A DNA stretch of 21,500 nucleotides from Planctomycetes bacterium GWF2_50_10 (GTDB lineage Bacteria > Planctomycetota > Phycisphaerae > Sedimentisphaerales > GWF2-50-10), in NCBI GenBank assembly GCA_001824635.1, contig MHYB01000045.1, forward strand, positions 6,006-27,505. Reading direction: 5' to 3'. Each line of letters starts with the position of its first letter. Position 1 is the stretch's first letter. Below the pieces are notes generated by a model. It was given only the letters and a program-made list of their open reading frames with translations, was not told the DNA's origin and searched no databases. A program made the translations under genes and the position numbers. Shown here in pieces: positions 1 through 6,998 of the stretch.

Positions 1-191
1 GGTATTTCCCGAACCTCTTGCGGCGCAGGCATTCGCCCGCCCTGCACAGGAGGCTTCTTAGCCTTCTCCTGCCCAGTCTTAAAAAGCTTGCCGATCAGCC
101 AGAAGACCGCCAGCACGATAAAAAATATCAGCCTGGGCCACTGGTTGTCGCCATTTTCAGCAAGAACCGGATTATTAAGCAATTCAAGCAC
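1..191 (-). CDS. small single-pass membrane protein, partial at window edge
   Basis: An open frame lies directly downstream of floA and runs off the left edge, so its C-terminus is missing. The only usable start after the in-frame stop at 213-215 is GTG at 189-191, 11 bases after the floA stop; no strong ribosome site is visible. About 63 residues can be read. A short N-terminus (MLELLNNP) is followed by a hydrophobic helix around residues 21-35 (LIFFIVLAVFWLIG), then a Lys- and Pro-rich tail (KTGQEKAKKPP). This fits a one-pass protein with a cytoplasmic tail. I do not recognise the family. By position it is the fourth gene of the NfeD-FloA operon, roughly where Bacillus subtilis has yqfB after yqeZ-yqfA, but I do not claim homology to YqfB. 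Confidence 0.6.
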   Translation of the reverse strand, partial: MLELLNNPVLAENGDNQWPRLIFFIVLAVFWLIGKLFKTGQEKAKKPPVQGGRMPAPQEVREI

Positions 192-202
192 TCGCTCGGG
201 GC

Positions 203-1231
203 CTACTCTTTCTTATCAGGCTTGGTGATATTCTCTCGCATCTGCGTATCAGCCATTATGTTCTTGAGCTTGTAATAATCCATTATGCCCAGGTTGCCTT
301 TGCGGAACGCTTCCGATATAGCCAGCGGTATCTCCGCCTCAGCCAGCACGACCTTGGCCCTGTTTTCCTGCACCGCCGCGACCATTTCCTGCTCGCGAGC
401 CACAGCCATCGCCCTGCGCTTTTCAGCCTCAGCCTGTGCCCTTCTCGTATCAGCTTCAGCCTGGTGCTGCTGCAGTATCGCGCCGATGTTCTCACCCACG
501 TCCACATCCGCTATATCGATTGAAAGTATTTCAAACGCCGTACCAGCATCCAGACCCTTGGCCAGTACCTGCTTCGAAATACTGTCCGGGTTCTCCAGCA
601 CATGCTTATGTGTAACCGCCGAACCGATAGTAGTAACGATACCCTCGCCGACGCGTGCGATGATCGTCTCTTCCGTCGCTCCGCCGATAAGCCTCTGTAT
701 ATTCGTTCGCACCGTAACGCGGGCCTTAACCTTAAGCTGAATACCATCCTGCGCCACCGCATCGATAGTATCGCGACCCTTAGCCGGATCCGGGCAGTCG
801 ATAACCTTGGGATTAACGCTCGTCTGCACCGCACTCAAAATATCGCGACCAGCAAGATCGATCGCCGTCGCCGTCTTCCATGACAAATTGATATTCGCCC
901 TGTTAGCCGCGATCAGTGCCCGAACAACATTGGGCACCCTGCCGCCCGCGAGATAATGGCTTTCCAGATCCCTGCTGCTTATCTCAAGCCCCGCCTTGAC
1001 AGCAGTTATCCTGCTGTTGACGATTGTTGATGTATTCACTTTTCTCAGCGACATGCCGATCAGGTCCAAAACCCGCACCCTCGCATCCGACAAGAATGCC
1101 CGCAACCACATCCCGCCGAACTTGAGCACAATAAAAAGGAATATGATCGCGATCAGCCCGATCACGAACACACCCAGCAGCCTCAGCGCATTAGCGCCCT
1201 CAAGCTGCCCCAACACAAAAAAATCACTCAT
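203..1231 (-). CDS. floA: flotillin-like protein FloA
   Basis: A 342-residue protein matching the bacterial FloA/YqfA family in length and layout. It has a short N-terminus, one membrane helix at about residues 17-37, then an SPFH/PHB-like region. The region near GGRVPNVVRALIAANRA and the RLIGGATEETIIARVGEGIV stretch are typical of FloA. A helical Ala/Glu/Arg-rich segment follows at about 255-300 (QAEADTRRAQAEAEKRRAM), which drives oligomerisation in this family. FloA proteins sit at the inner face of the membrane and organise functional microdomains. The start has a good ribosome site, AGGAAAGGG, shortly upstream. It follows two NfeD genes on the same strand, the classic pairing, although a 422-bp repeat-filled spacer separates it from the nearer one. 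The family call is firm; its role here is inferred. Confidence 0.95.
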   Translation of the reverse strand: MSDFFVLGQLEGANALRLLGVFVIGLIAIIFLFIVLKFGGMWLRAFLSDARVRVLDLIGMSLRKVNTSTIVNSRITAVKAGLEISSRDLESHYLAGGRVPNVVRALIAANRANINLSWKTATAIDLAGRDILSAVQTSVNPKVIDCPDPAKGRDTIDAVAQDGIQLKVKARVTVRTNIQRLIGGATEETIIARVGEGIVTTIGSAVTHKHVLENPDSISKQVLAKGLDAGTAFEILSIDIADVDVGENIGAILQQHQAEADTRRAQAEAEKRRAMAVAREQEMVAAVQENRAKVVLAEAEIPLAISEAFRKGNLGIMDYYKLKNIMADTQMRENITKPDKKE

Positions 1232-1270
1232 ATAATCCCTTTCCTATTCTTTAGCTTATTTTCTTATTTA

Positions 1271-1282
1271 CTCAAACTGACC
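1271..1282. repeat. half-copy of the CTCAAACTGACC element
   Basis: The 12-mer CTCAAACTGACC occurs here, about 40 bp upstream of the floA start, and again as the left arm of the perfect inverted repeat at 1414-1440. Confidence 0.6.
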
Positions 1283-1356
1283 GATTTATTGGTAAAATTT
1301 GACATACTTCTTTACAAGTAAGTTGTTGTGAAAAATAAAACCATAGTTAAAAAGTC

Positions 1357-1376
1357 ATCCCGACCCTGGTCGGGAT
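1357..1376. repeat. REP-like hairpin
   Basis: The arms ATCCCGACC and GGTCGGGAT form a 9-bp perfect inverted repeat separated by 2 bases. It lies in the floA/NfeD spacer. Its style (TCATCCCGAC...GTCGGGATTCC) resembles extragenic palindromes found in many bacterial genomes, and it is similar in kind to the hairpin at 13431-13450. Confidence 0.6.
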
Positions 1377-1413
1377 TCCTCACTTTTGCCTTTTGCCCTT
1401 TGCTTTTTGCCCT

Positions 1414-1440
1414 CTCAAACTGACCATCGGTCAGTTTGAG
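1414..1440. repeat. perfect 12-bp inverted repeat, CTCAAACTGACC arms
   Basis: CTCAAACTGACC, a 3-base centre (ATC), then GGTCAGTTTGAG. The inner part ACTGACC-ATC-GGTCAGT looks like a TetR-type operator. The second half-copy at 1271-1282 makes a dispersed repeat equally likely. Confidence 0.65.
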
Positions 1441-1461
1441 TTATTAGAACCTAAACTTCTT

Positions 1462-1558
1462 CTTAAAATCCGCGAAATCAGCGTAATCCGCGTTTAATTT
1501 TTCTCTTTTCTTACCTTGATCTTCTAATCAGTGTTAATCCGCGTTAATCAGTGGTTAA
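1462..1558 (-). repeat. CGCGGATTAA/CACTGATTAA repeat tract
   Basis: Read on the minus strand, this stretch contains CACTGATTAACGCGGATTAA and then CGCGGATTACGCTGATTTC, variants of one short unit. A related copy lies on the plus strand at 11799-11833 (CACGGATTAACACTGATTTT). No coding frame is supported. The surrounding spacer 1232-1653 holds only repeats and T-rich sequence. Confidence 0.6.
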
Positions 1559-1583
1559 CTTTTTCTTAGTTTTCTTCCTTTTT

Positions 1584-1630
1584 GAATTTCGAATTTGTTT
1601 CGGAATTCGGACTTCGTGCTTCGGATTTCC
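1584..1630 (-). repeat. interspersed repeat (CGAAACAAATTC family), copy 1
   Basis: GAATTTCGAATTTGTTTCGG followed by a degenerate run of TTCG words, ending in TCGGATTTCC. It aligns closely with 6186-6231. Both copies lie at the 3' side of a minus-strand gene, in the same orientation; this one ends 23 bp after the short NfeD gene stops. Confidence 0.65.
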
Positions 1631-1653
1631 TGTCTTGCACTTGTTGCTTGTCA

Positions 1654-2136
1654 CTAATCTACTTTTCTGACAGTTATCTGCGTTCCATCGATCCCAAGCA
1701 CTTTCACCTTTTCACCTCTGTCAACATAACCGCTCTCAGCCATACATTCAACCCTCAAATCTCCGAACGCCACCGTCCCTACCGGCCGTAGCATCGTAAC
1801 TACCTCCCCTTCTTTACCCACCAGCCCGGAAATCACATCAACATCCGGCACTCCGCCGCCCGGCTCGGATTTAGGCGTTTGCAGTATCAGAGTCTTGCCC
1901 ATCTTCGTCTTTGGCATTAAAACATATGTCGTTATAAGCACCCCCGGCACCATCACCATCGCGATCACTACCCCAACCCACCCCGCGGCAGCGCTGTGCT
2001 GAAAAAACAAATATATCCCCGTCACCAAACAGCTAAACGCCATCAACCCCAGCATCCCGAAGCTGGGAATAAACACCTCCGCCACCAGCAGCACCGCACA
2101 AATCAAAAACAATCCCGTCGCAAACAATATCCACAT
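1654..2136 (-). CDS. short NfeD family membrane protein
   Basis: A 160-residue protein with two to three hydrophobic helices at about residues 2-22, 28-46 and 52-73. A soluble C-terminal part ends in short beta strands (GKEGEVVTMLRPVGTVAFGD, then GYVDRGEKVKVLGIDGTQITVRKV). The pattern G-x-V-G-x-x-G-x-A-x-x-x-L-R-P-x-G-x-x-x-x-G and the closing V-x-x-x-x-G-x-x-x-x-V are the NfeD C-terminal OB-fold signature. Length and layout match the short NfeD class, which lacks a protease domain. Family knowledge pairs NfeD proteins with SPFH/flotillin partners; the partner here should be FloA encoded downstream. It lies 117 bp after the long NfeD gene, on the same strand. The ribosome site is weak (TTAAGAG, about 10 bases away). 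Confidence 0.9.
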   Translation of the reverse strand: MWILFATGLFLICAVLLVAEVFIPSFGMLGLMAFSCLVTGIYLFFQHSAAAGWVGVVIAMVMVPGVLITTYVLMPKTKMGKTLILQTPKSEPGGGVPDVDVISGLVGKEGEVVTMLRPVGTVAFGDLRVECMAESGYVDRGEKVKVLGIDGTQITVRKVD

Positions 2137-2240
2137 ATTTTTTTACTCTTAATCTGATTGGGACTCCGCGAAAATCTCATCTTCGAACTTTGGCACGCAT
2201 ACCCTTCAAAAACTCGCAACCCGCAACCCGTAACTCGCAA

Positions 2241-2271
2241 CAATTATCAATAATCACTTATCAATAATCAA
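2241..2271 (-). repeat. TTGATTATTGATAA repeat overlapping the nfeD stop
   Basis: The minus strand reads TTGATTATTGATAAGTGATT and then ATTGATAATTG. The unit resembles 4072-4107 (minus) and 11282-11314 (plus). It encodes the last residues and the stop of the long NfeD gene (LIIDK-stop). Confidence 0.6.
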
Positions 2272-3786
2272 TTTTCTTACTACAACCCGCACGCCTTCAA
2301 TAAGCACTATCTTGATCCTGCTCCCAGGCGAAATAAATTCCCCTTCCGCCACCACATCCACCACCGCCTCGCCGAACTTCGCCTTCCCCGAAGGCCGCAG
2401 CGTCGATAGCGCCGTCCCCTCATCGCCCATCTTCACATTTACCTGCGCCTCCGGCGGCGCACTCATATTTACCTCAGGCCCACCGCCCGTCGATGCGCTC
2501 GTCAGCACCAGCCCCGCAAACAATTTGCTCTTGGGCAGATGCTTGCTGATAAGCCACGCCAGCACCAGGAACCCCAAAAATCCAGCCCCAAGCGTCAGTA
2601 CCCCGTCCACCACCCTGTTTACATCATAACTCGTCTGCGGTATCGGCAGCTTATCCGGCGGATTACGCACAAACATCCCCAGCAGCCCCACGATCACCAG
2701 GATTATCCCCGCCATCCCCGCTATTCCGAAGCCCGGCAGTATCAGCACCTCCACAAACAAAAGCGCAACGCCAACAAAAAATATCAGCGCCTCCACCCAG
2801 TTCGCCATCCCTATAAGAAACTTGCTGCCGAACAATATCGCAAAACAAACCACCGCCAAAAGCCCCGGCAGCCCCAGCCCCGGCGAATTAAGCTCCATAT
2901 ACAATCCCAGCAACCCAAGCATAAAAAGTATGCTCGTCACCGCCGGACTATTCACCCATCGCACCATCTCCTCAGACCAGTTCGTCCTCAGTTCCGGCAC
3001 ATCCGTCGCGAATTTCACCCCGTCGCGACCCTCCAAAAACGCCATCGCCGCAGCCCTGTTTTCCACCACAGCCCGCGCGATACCGTATTCATAAGCATTA
3101 GAAGCCGTCAGCGTCAAAATATCCTTATCGCTGTTTATTAGCTCCTTAGCCGCCATCTCCCAGTTGTTCACATCTTTAGGCAGCCTGTCCCCCTCGAAAA
3201 ATTCGAACTTCCCCGTCTTGACGTTCTTTATCCGCCAAACCTCTATCCGGTCCGTCACCATCGCCCTAAGCAGCGGCTTTGGATAATTATTCGCCTCCGC
3301 CGCCCTCTCGAATATCGCCCGGATAAAGCTTTCCGCCTTTTCTCGCTCAACCCCCTCAAGCTTACCCGTCATCGTTATCGGCGCACTGTCGCCTATAGTC
3401 GTATTCTTTTTCATGATGATATCCTGGCACGACACGCTTATCATCGACCCTGCCGATATCGCCTCGGTCGTAACATAAGCAACCGTCCTGGCCTTAGGCG
3501 CCACATCATGAATAAGATATTTGCAGATATTATCCGCAGACTCCACATCCCCGCCGTATGTGCTCACCTCGTAAATGATATAAGTCGCCCCTTTGGCAAT
3601 AGCCGCATCCGTCCGCCGCCTGATAGACTTATAAAGCCCGTTATCTATCATCCCGCTTACAGATATCGCCGCCGCCCGCGCCGCCTTACCCGGCCCTCTT
3701 TTGGCCGTATTAGGCTCATTTGAATCCACCCCAAACGCGATCCCCGAAAACAAAAACAAAACCGAATATATCAACAAATTCTTCAT
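2254..3786 (-). CDS. long NfeD protein with ClpP-like serine protease domain
   Basis: A 510-residue protein of the NfeD1b class, counted from ATG at 3786. A TTG three codons upstream is possible, but the ATG gives a clean signal peptide (MKNLLIYSVLFLFSGIAFG). Residues 38-230 form the ClpP-class domain. The IYEVSTYGGDVESA segment and the nucleophile region EAISAGSMISVS at 109-119 are visible, with Ser111 placed like the serine in other NfeD1b proteases. Four to five membrane helices follow at about 280-385 and 395-420 (SILFMLGLLGLYMELNSPG is the NfeD hallmark), then a C-terminal OB-fold (DEGTALSTLRPSGKAKFGEA). These proteins are thought to act in membrane quality control with flotillin/stomatin partners. 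The lysine that completes the Ser-Lys dyad in archaeal PH1510 seems to fall on Arg here. It is the first gene of the operon. Confidence 0.92.
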   Translation of the reverse strand: MKNLLIYSVLFLFSGIAFGVDSNEPNTAKRGPGKAARAAAISVSGMIDNGLYKSIRRRTDAAIAKGATYIIYEVSTYGGDVESADNICKYLIHDVAPKARTVAYVTTEAISAGSMISVSCQDIIMKKNTTIGDSAPITMTGKLEGVEREKAESFIRAIFERAAEANNYPKPLLRAMVTDRIEVWRIKNVKTGKFEFFEGDRLPKDVNNWEMAAKELINSDKDILTLTASNAYEYGIARAVVENRAAAMAFLEGRDGVKFATDVPELRTNWSEEMVRWVNSPAVTSILFMLGLLGLYMELNSPGLGLPGLLAVVCFAILFGSKFLIGMANWVEALIFFVGVALLFVEVLILPGFGIAGMAGIILVIVGLLGMFVRNPPDKLPIPQTSYDVNRVVDGVLTLGAGFLGFLVLAWLISKHLPKSKLFAGLVLTSASTGGGPEVNMSAPPEAQVNVKMGDEGTALSTLRPSGKAKFGEAVVDVVAEGEFISPGSRIKIVLIEGVRVVVRKLIIDK

Positions 3787-3886
3787 AACCCACAAATTTT
3801 AGCCAAAACCGCCCAAACCGCAACCAAATTCCCCCTCCTGGGTAAGTTTGCCGGGGAAGCGATGGAAGCTCGGTGCTCTCCGCAGT

Positions 3887-3917
3887 ATTATAGATCGGAA
3901 ACCTTGAATGGGAGCAA
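3887..3917 (-). promoter_or_regulatory. possible promoter of the nfeD-floA operon
   Basis: A perfect TATAAT lies at 3892-3887 on the minus strand, with a poor TTGCTC 19 bases upstream. A transcript from here would have a leader of about 95 nt before the nfeD ATG. The -35 match is weak, so this is tentative. Confidence 0.3.
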
Positions 3918-4071
3918 TCTATGTACAGGCTTGGAAGTTTTAGTAAGATTCTGGTGTGTTGTAGTTGCAAGGGTAGGCAAAATTCTTTTTTGCCCACTGA
4001 CTACTGACCATTTCCCGAATTGTTTATACCGGATAAAACACTCCCCCTTGCATCCCCAGACGCCCATCTTT

Positions 4072-4107
4072 TCTTCAAATAATCAATAATCCTTAACCAA
4101 TAATCAT
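4072..4107 (-). repeat. TGATTATT repeat copy
   Basis: The minus strand reads ATGATTATTGGTTAAGG, then ATTATTGATTATTTGAAGA. The plus strand at 11282-11314 carries nearly the same words (ATGATTATTATTTAGG, then TATTGATTATTTGAAGA), so the two are clearly related copies. Confidence 0.65.
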
Positions 4108-4315
4108 GAAATCCCCCCCTGATACCCCCCAAAAAAATTCGCTTGACACACTTTTTTACATGACCCAAAACTCCCGCCATCCCCCTCAAAAACCGCACTG
4201 GCTCCCCCAAAAATCCATATTTAACTCAAAACTCAAACTTCAAAACTCCAAACTCTCCCATTCCTCTACCCCCCCTAAACCCCAACTTGCGCGTCCAAAA
4301 CCAAATTTCCGGGCG

Positions 4316-4522
4316 TTAGCCGTGTTTGCCACCCCTCGTTTTACCTTCAGACCCTCCTTTGGTCTTTGTCCGTCCCTTGCTCAGCGAACGGCTTTGGCGT
4401 GATTTTGTTCTATGCGCCCCCGCATCTGTCGCCTGGGCTTGTTTAATATCCTCCGAGCCTCGCGGCGTCTTTTGCCCCGCGGTCCTGCCCAGAGTCTTTA
4501 CCCCCGCTGCTCTGGAAACCAT
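4316..4522 (-). CDS. small, very basic, low-complexity protein
   Basis: A frame of 68 residues starting at ATG 4522, only 20 bases after the AT-hook gene stops. A strong ribosome site, AGGGGGG at 4529-4535, sits 6 bases before the ATG, which is the main reason to accept it as a gene. The product is rich in Lys, Arg, Ser, Gly and Thr (KTLGRTAGQKTPRGSED, TKSRQSRSLSKGRTKTKGG, ending TRGGKHG) with almost no hydrophobic residues. It is probably disordered and could bind nucleic acid, as many small basic chromosomal proteins do. I recognise no family. Its place behind an AT-hook gene suggests a shared DNA-related role. A chance frame in GC-rich sequence remains possible. Confidence 0.45.
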   Translation of the reverse strand: MVSRAAGVKTLGRTAGQKTPRGSEDIKQAQATDAGAHRTKSRQSRSLSKGRTKTKGGSEGKTRGGKHG

Positions 4523-4542
4523 TTTGCACCCCCCTGCTAATA

Positions 4543-4992
4543 TTACCAACTTGATTTCATTTTGGATTTAGACCCTTTCGGCCTGCCCGGCCCCCTTGTG
4601 GATGATTTCGAACTTGCCTTGCGACCTCTGCCGGCCCGTGTTTCGACTTTGAAGGCGGCTGCCTTCACAGTCGTTTTCCTCGGCCTGCCCGGCCCTCTCC
4701 TTACAGACCCCTCCCTAGCTACAATTTTATTGAACCGCGATACCCTGCCCGTCGCCGTCTTATTCTGAAATACCATCGCCAGGTTCTGCTTATCGAACTG
4801 GTCGAAAAAATCATCCCACGAAATCTCTTCAAGACTGCCGCCACCCCTGTAACCCGGAAAATCTACCCGCAGCAGACCTGCTTTTTGCCCGCCGCGCTTG
4901 GTACTCTTAACTGTTGCAGGGTGCCCGCCCCGCGATTCTACCCATTTTATTATCTTCTCGTGATCTGTGATTAAATTGGCGCTTTTTGCCAT
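4543..4992 (-). CDS. AT-hook protein with a conserved N-terminal domain
   Basis: A 149-residue protein with a strong ribosome site (AGGAG) just before ATG 4992. Residues 1-94 form a compact acidic domain: DHEKIIKWVESRGGHPATVK, then a LLRVDFPGYRGGGSLEEISW segment, DDFFDQFDKQNLAMVFQ and SRFNKIVARE. I recall small proteins with this layout in several phyla that databases often mislabel as 1,4-alpha-glucan branching enzyme; nothing here looks like a glycosyl enzyme. The tail (95-149) carries two AT-hooks, RRGPGRPRK at about 98-106 and TRGPGRPKGSK at about 132-142, joined by a Lys/Arg/Ala/Ser linker. AT-hooks bind the minor groove of AT-rich DNA, so a nucleoid or regulatory role is the best inference. 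It is transcribed with the small basic gene downstream. Confidence 0.85.
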   Translation of the reverse strand: MAKSANLITDHEKIIKWVESRGGHPATVKSTKRGGQKAGLLRVDFPGYRGGGSLEEISWDDFFDQFDKQNLAMVFQNKTATGRVSRFNKIVAREGSVRRGPGRPRKTTVKAAAFKVETRAGRGRKASSKSSTRGPGRPKGSKSKMKSSW

Positions 4993-5141
4993 GATGCTCT
5001 CCTGGAATAATGTAGTTATTTAGACGCTCTTAGCCTCAAGTGTGTAAGTGTAAGCCATTGATCGAGAAGATTTGAATAAGCATTTTCCGCAAATAACGCG
5101 TCCATAACCCTTATTTCGCACACTTAGAAACCAAAAAACAT

Positions 5142-5169
5142 TTTACATTCAAACCAGCCCCGCTAGAAT
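5142..5169 (+). promoter_or_regulatory. sigma70-type promoter for the gene at 5202
   Basis: TTTACA at 5142-5147, a 16-base spacer, then TAGAAT at 5164-5169. Each box differs from consensus by one base. The start site should fall near 5176, giving a leader of about 26 nt that contains the AAGGTGAAG ribosome site. Confidence 0.65.
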
Positions 5170-5201
5170 CTTCACCAACACTATTTATTTAAGGTGAAGC
5201 T

Positions 5202-6104
5202 ATGCCTCTCAAATGTGAAAAGATCGCGTATAAAGGCTGGCCTAATTGCTTGCGGCTCACAAACGGCAAGCTCGAAATCGTCGTTGCAACAGATGTCGGC
5301 CCCCGCATCATCCGATTTGGCAAAGTAGGCTCGCAGAACTTCATGAAAGAATTCCCCCAGTTCCTCGGCAAAACCGGCGGCCAGGATTGGTGCATTTACG
5401 GTGGCCATCGTTTATGGCATGCGCCGGAAGTTGCCCCCCGCACATACGCCCCCGATAATACGCCTGTCGACTACAAATGGGATTCAAAAGCTCTCAAGTT
5501 GATCCAGCCGACTGAACCAACTACCGGCATAGCAAAAGAAATCAAGATCGAAATGCATCCATCCGCCCAGCAAGTCACCATCACCCACAGACTTATAAAT
5601 AAGAATTCATGGGAAGTAGAACTTGCCCCATGGGCATTATCCGTAATGGCACCCGGCGGCAGGGCCATCATCCCACAGGAAGAATACAGGCTTCATCCCG
5701 AATACCTTCTGCCCGCAAGACCGCTTGTATTATGGCACTACACCAACATGGCCGATAAACGCTGGACTTGGGGCGAAAAGTACATCCAGCTCACACAGGA
5801 CCCCTCCGCAAAGACAAAGCAGAAGGTAGGCTTGTATAACAGCCGCGGCTGGGCTGCTTATGCACTTAAAAACCAGCTTTTCGTGAAACGCTATAAACCA
5901 ATTTGTGCCCCGCATGCCGATATGGGATGCAATACCGAGCTTTTCACAAACAACGATATGCTCGAACTTGAGACGCTGGGACCGCTAACCAACATTGCGC
6001 CCGGCTCAAAAGTCGATCACGTTGAAAACTGGTCGCTCCATGATGTAAAAGTCAGTACCCGTGAGTCAGATATAGATAAAAAGATACTGCCCCTTATTAA
6101 ATAA
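5202..6104 (+). CDS. galactose-mutarotase-fold-like protein of unknown substrate
   Basis: A 300-residue soluble protein with no signal peptide or membrane segment. The ATG has the site AAGGTGAAG close upstream and a good promoter before that, so it is probably a single-gene unit. The beta-rich sequence resembles mutarotase-like (aldose 1-epimerase superfamily) proteins. A strand LEIVVATDVGPRIIRFG at about 24-40 occupies the place where these proteins set the substrate cavity. IYGGHRLWHAPE at about 65-76 has the His/Glu/Arg mix of a sugar-binding rim, and VTITHRLINKNSWEVELAPWALSVMAPGG at about 125-153 is typical of the central sheet. Catalytic His and Glu were not assigned with confidence. It may be a sugar epimerase or a non-enzymatic carbohydrate-binding homologue. 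The neighbours give no clue to substrate. Confidence 0.6.
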   Translation: MPLKCEKIAYKGWPNCLRLTNGKLEIVVATDVGPRIIRFGKVGSQNFMKEFPQFLGKTGGQDWCIYGGHRLWHAPEVAPRTYAPDNTPVDYKWDSKALKLIQPTEPTTGIAKEIKIEMHPSAQQVTITHRLINKNSWEVELAPWALSVMAPGGRAIIPQEEYRLHPEYLLPARPLVLWHYTNMADKRWTWGEKYIQLTQDPSAKTKQKVGLYNSRGWAAYALKNQLFVKRYKPICAPHADMGCNTELFTNNDMLELETLGPLTNIAPGSKVDHVENWSLHDVKVSTRESDIDKKILPLIK

Positions 6105-6109
6105 CTTAG

Positions 6110-6184
6110 AAAATCAAATGATGTAAACGAATGCTCCAAACAAACTTTTGGAAACCATGCTCTTGTTTGGGGTCATTTGATTTT
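6110..6184. repeat. nested inverted repeat between convergent genes
   Basis: The outer arms AAAATCAAATGA (6110-6121) and TCATTTGATTTT (6173-6184) are a perfect 12-bp match. Inside are CCAAACAA (6136-6143) and TTGTTTGG (6163-6170), and innermost TGG-AAA-CCA. It lies between two convergent genes and both ends are A- or T-rich, so it could serve as a bidirectional terminator. It is long for that and could also be a small MITE-like element. Confidence 0.7.
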
Positions 6185-6185
6185 A

Positions 6186-6231
6186 GAATTTTGAATTTGT
6201 TTCGGATTTCGAGCTTCGAGTTTAGGATTTC
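6186..6231 (-). repeat. interspersed repeat (CGAAACAAATTC family), copy 2
   Basis: GAATTTTGAATTTGTTTCGG followed by TTCGAGCTTCGAG and TTTAGGATTTC. It aligns with 1584-1630. Its minus-strand start overlaps the larB stop, so the last codons of larB (LKS-stop) appear to come from the repeat. Confidence 0.65.
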
Positions 6232-6998
6232 AGACTTGATCTGCTTCGCGTGCGGTTTATCAGAGACGCTATATACCCGCCCGCAAAGCCGTTATCTATA
6301 TTCACAACGCTTACGCCCGAAGCACAACTGTTGAGCATGGTAAGCAGTGCCGCCACCCCGCCAAAACTGGCCCCGTAGCCCACGCTTGTAGGAACCGCTA
6401 TAACCGGGCAATCCACCAATCCGCCGATAACGCTTGCAAGCGCCCCTTCCATGCCAGCCACCACGACGATCACATTTGCCTTCTGAAGCGTCTTGGTATG
6501 ATGGAGCAATCGGTGTATGCCTGCCACTCCCACGTCAGCAATGAATTCGACATTATTGCCCATTATTTCAGCGGTAACCTTCGCCTCCGCCGCCACAGGC
6601 ACATCAGCCGTCCCTGCCGTCACTACCGCAATATACCCTTCGGGCTTTTCACATACCGCCTGCTCAAGAACTATTGCTTTTGCAAGTTTATCGTACCGCA
6701 CGCCCTCAAACTTGCCGCTTGCGGCAAGCGCATCAAAAACGTGCTGCTCGGCTCTGGTAGCCAGCACATTGTTTTTCTTCAGAGCCAGCCTGTCAAATAT
6801 CTCGATTATGTGCTCGGTCGTTTTGCCGGGGCAGTAGATAACCTCCGGAAAGCCGCACCGAATCTGCCTGTGATGATCGATATGCGCAAACCCCACATCT
6901 TCAAATGGCAAATGCCGCAATTTCTCGACAGCGTCGTTTATATTCGTCTTGCCTGATTGCACAGCTTCAAGCAGCTCTCGTATCTGATCGGCATTCAT
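6222..6998 (-). CDS. larB: LarB, nickel-pincer cofactor biosynthesis (PurE-like carboxylase)
   Basis: A 258-residue protein matching LarB in length and layout. The N-terminal helical region has IRELLEAVQSGKTNINDAVEKL and FAHIDHHRQIRCGFPEVIYC, the usual LarB lead-in. The PurE-like core has VVTAGTADVPVAAEAKVTAE, a DVGVAGIHRLLHH segment, VVAGMEGALASVIGGLVDCP and a PTSVGYGASFGG loop, ending VVNIDNGFAGG. LarB carboxylates and hydrolyses nicotinic acid adenine dinucleotide as the first step toward the nickel-pincer nucleotide of lactate racemase-type enzymes. Its ATG overlaps the tsaD stop (ATGA), so translation is probably coupled. LarC and LarE are not in the window. The last few residues look repeat-derived. 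Confidence 0.95.
   Translation of the reverse strand: MNADQIRELLEAVQSGKTNINDAVEKLRHLPFEDVGFAHIDHHRQIRCGFPEVIYCPGKTTEHIIEIFDRLALKKNNVLATRAEQHVFDALAASGKFEGVRYDKLAKAIVLEQAVCEKPEGYIAVVTAGTADVPVAAEAKVTAEIMGNNVEFIADVGVAGIHRLLHHTKTLQKANVIVVVAGMEGALASVIGGLVDCPVIAVPTSVGYGASFGGVAALLTMLNSCASGVSVVNIDNGFAGGYIASLINRTRSRSSLKS

Larger units (their letters stand above)
3787..4315. other. non-coding spacer between nfeD and the basic-protein genes
   Basis: No convincing gene is seen. On the plus strand, AAGTTTGCC (3844-3852) can pair with GGCAAAATT near 3977-3985, which is followed by CTTTTTT; this would enclose about 140 bases with a smaller ATAGAT/ATCTAT stem. On the minus strand the same stretch would be the leader of the NfeD operon. 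From 4000 onward the sequence is C-rich, with short direct repeats (AAACTCAAAACTCAAAC at about 4220-4250) and one TGATTATT repeat. Short frames here have no ribosome sites or recognisable products. Confidence 0.5.

Noticed and set aside
2539..3141. 200-residue frame on the plus strand
   Set aside because: It lies fully antisense to the conserved NfeD gene and has a Pro/His/Gln/Arg-rich composition typical of an antisense shadow.
3787..3795. TTG start at 3795 for the long NfeD gene
   Set aside because: ATG at 3786 gives a cleaner signal peptide; the extra codons add nothing.
3716..4210. Short minus-strand frames upstream of nfeD
   Set aside because: Low-complexity or repeat-derived, no recognisable domain, and no ribosome site at their starts, despite an AGGAGG near 3833 that fits no suitable start codon.
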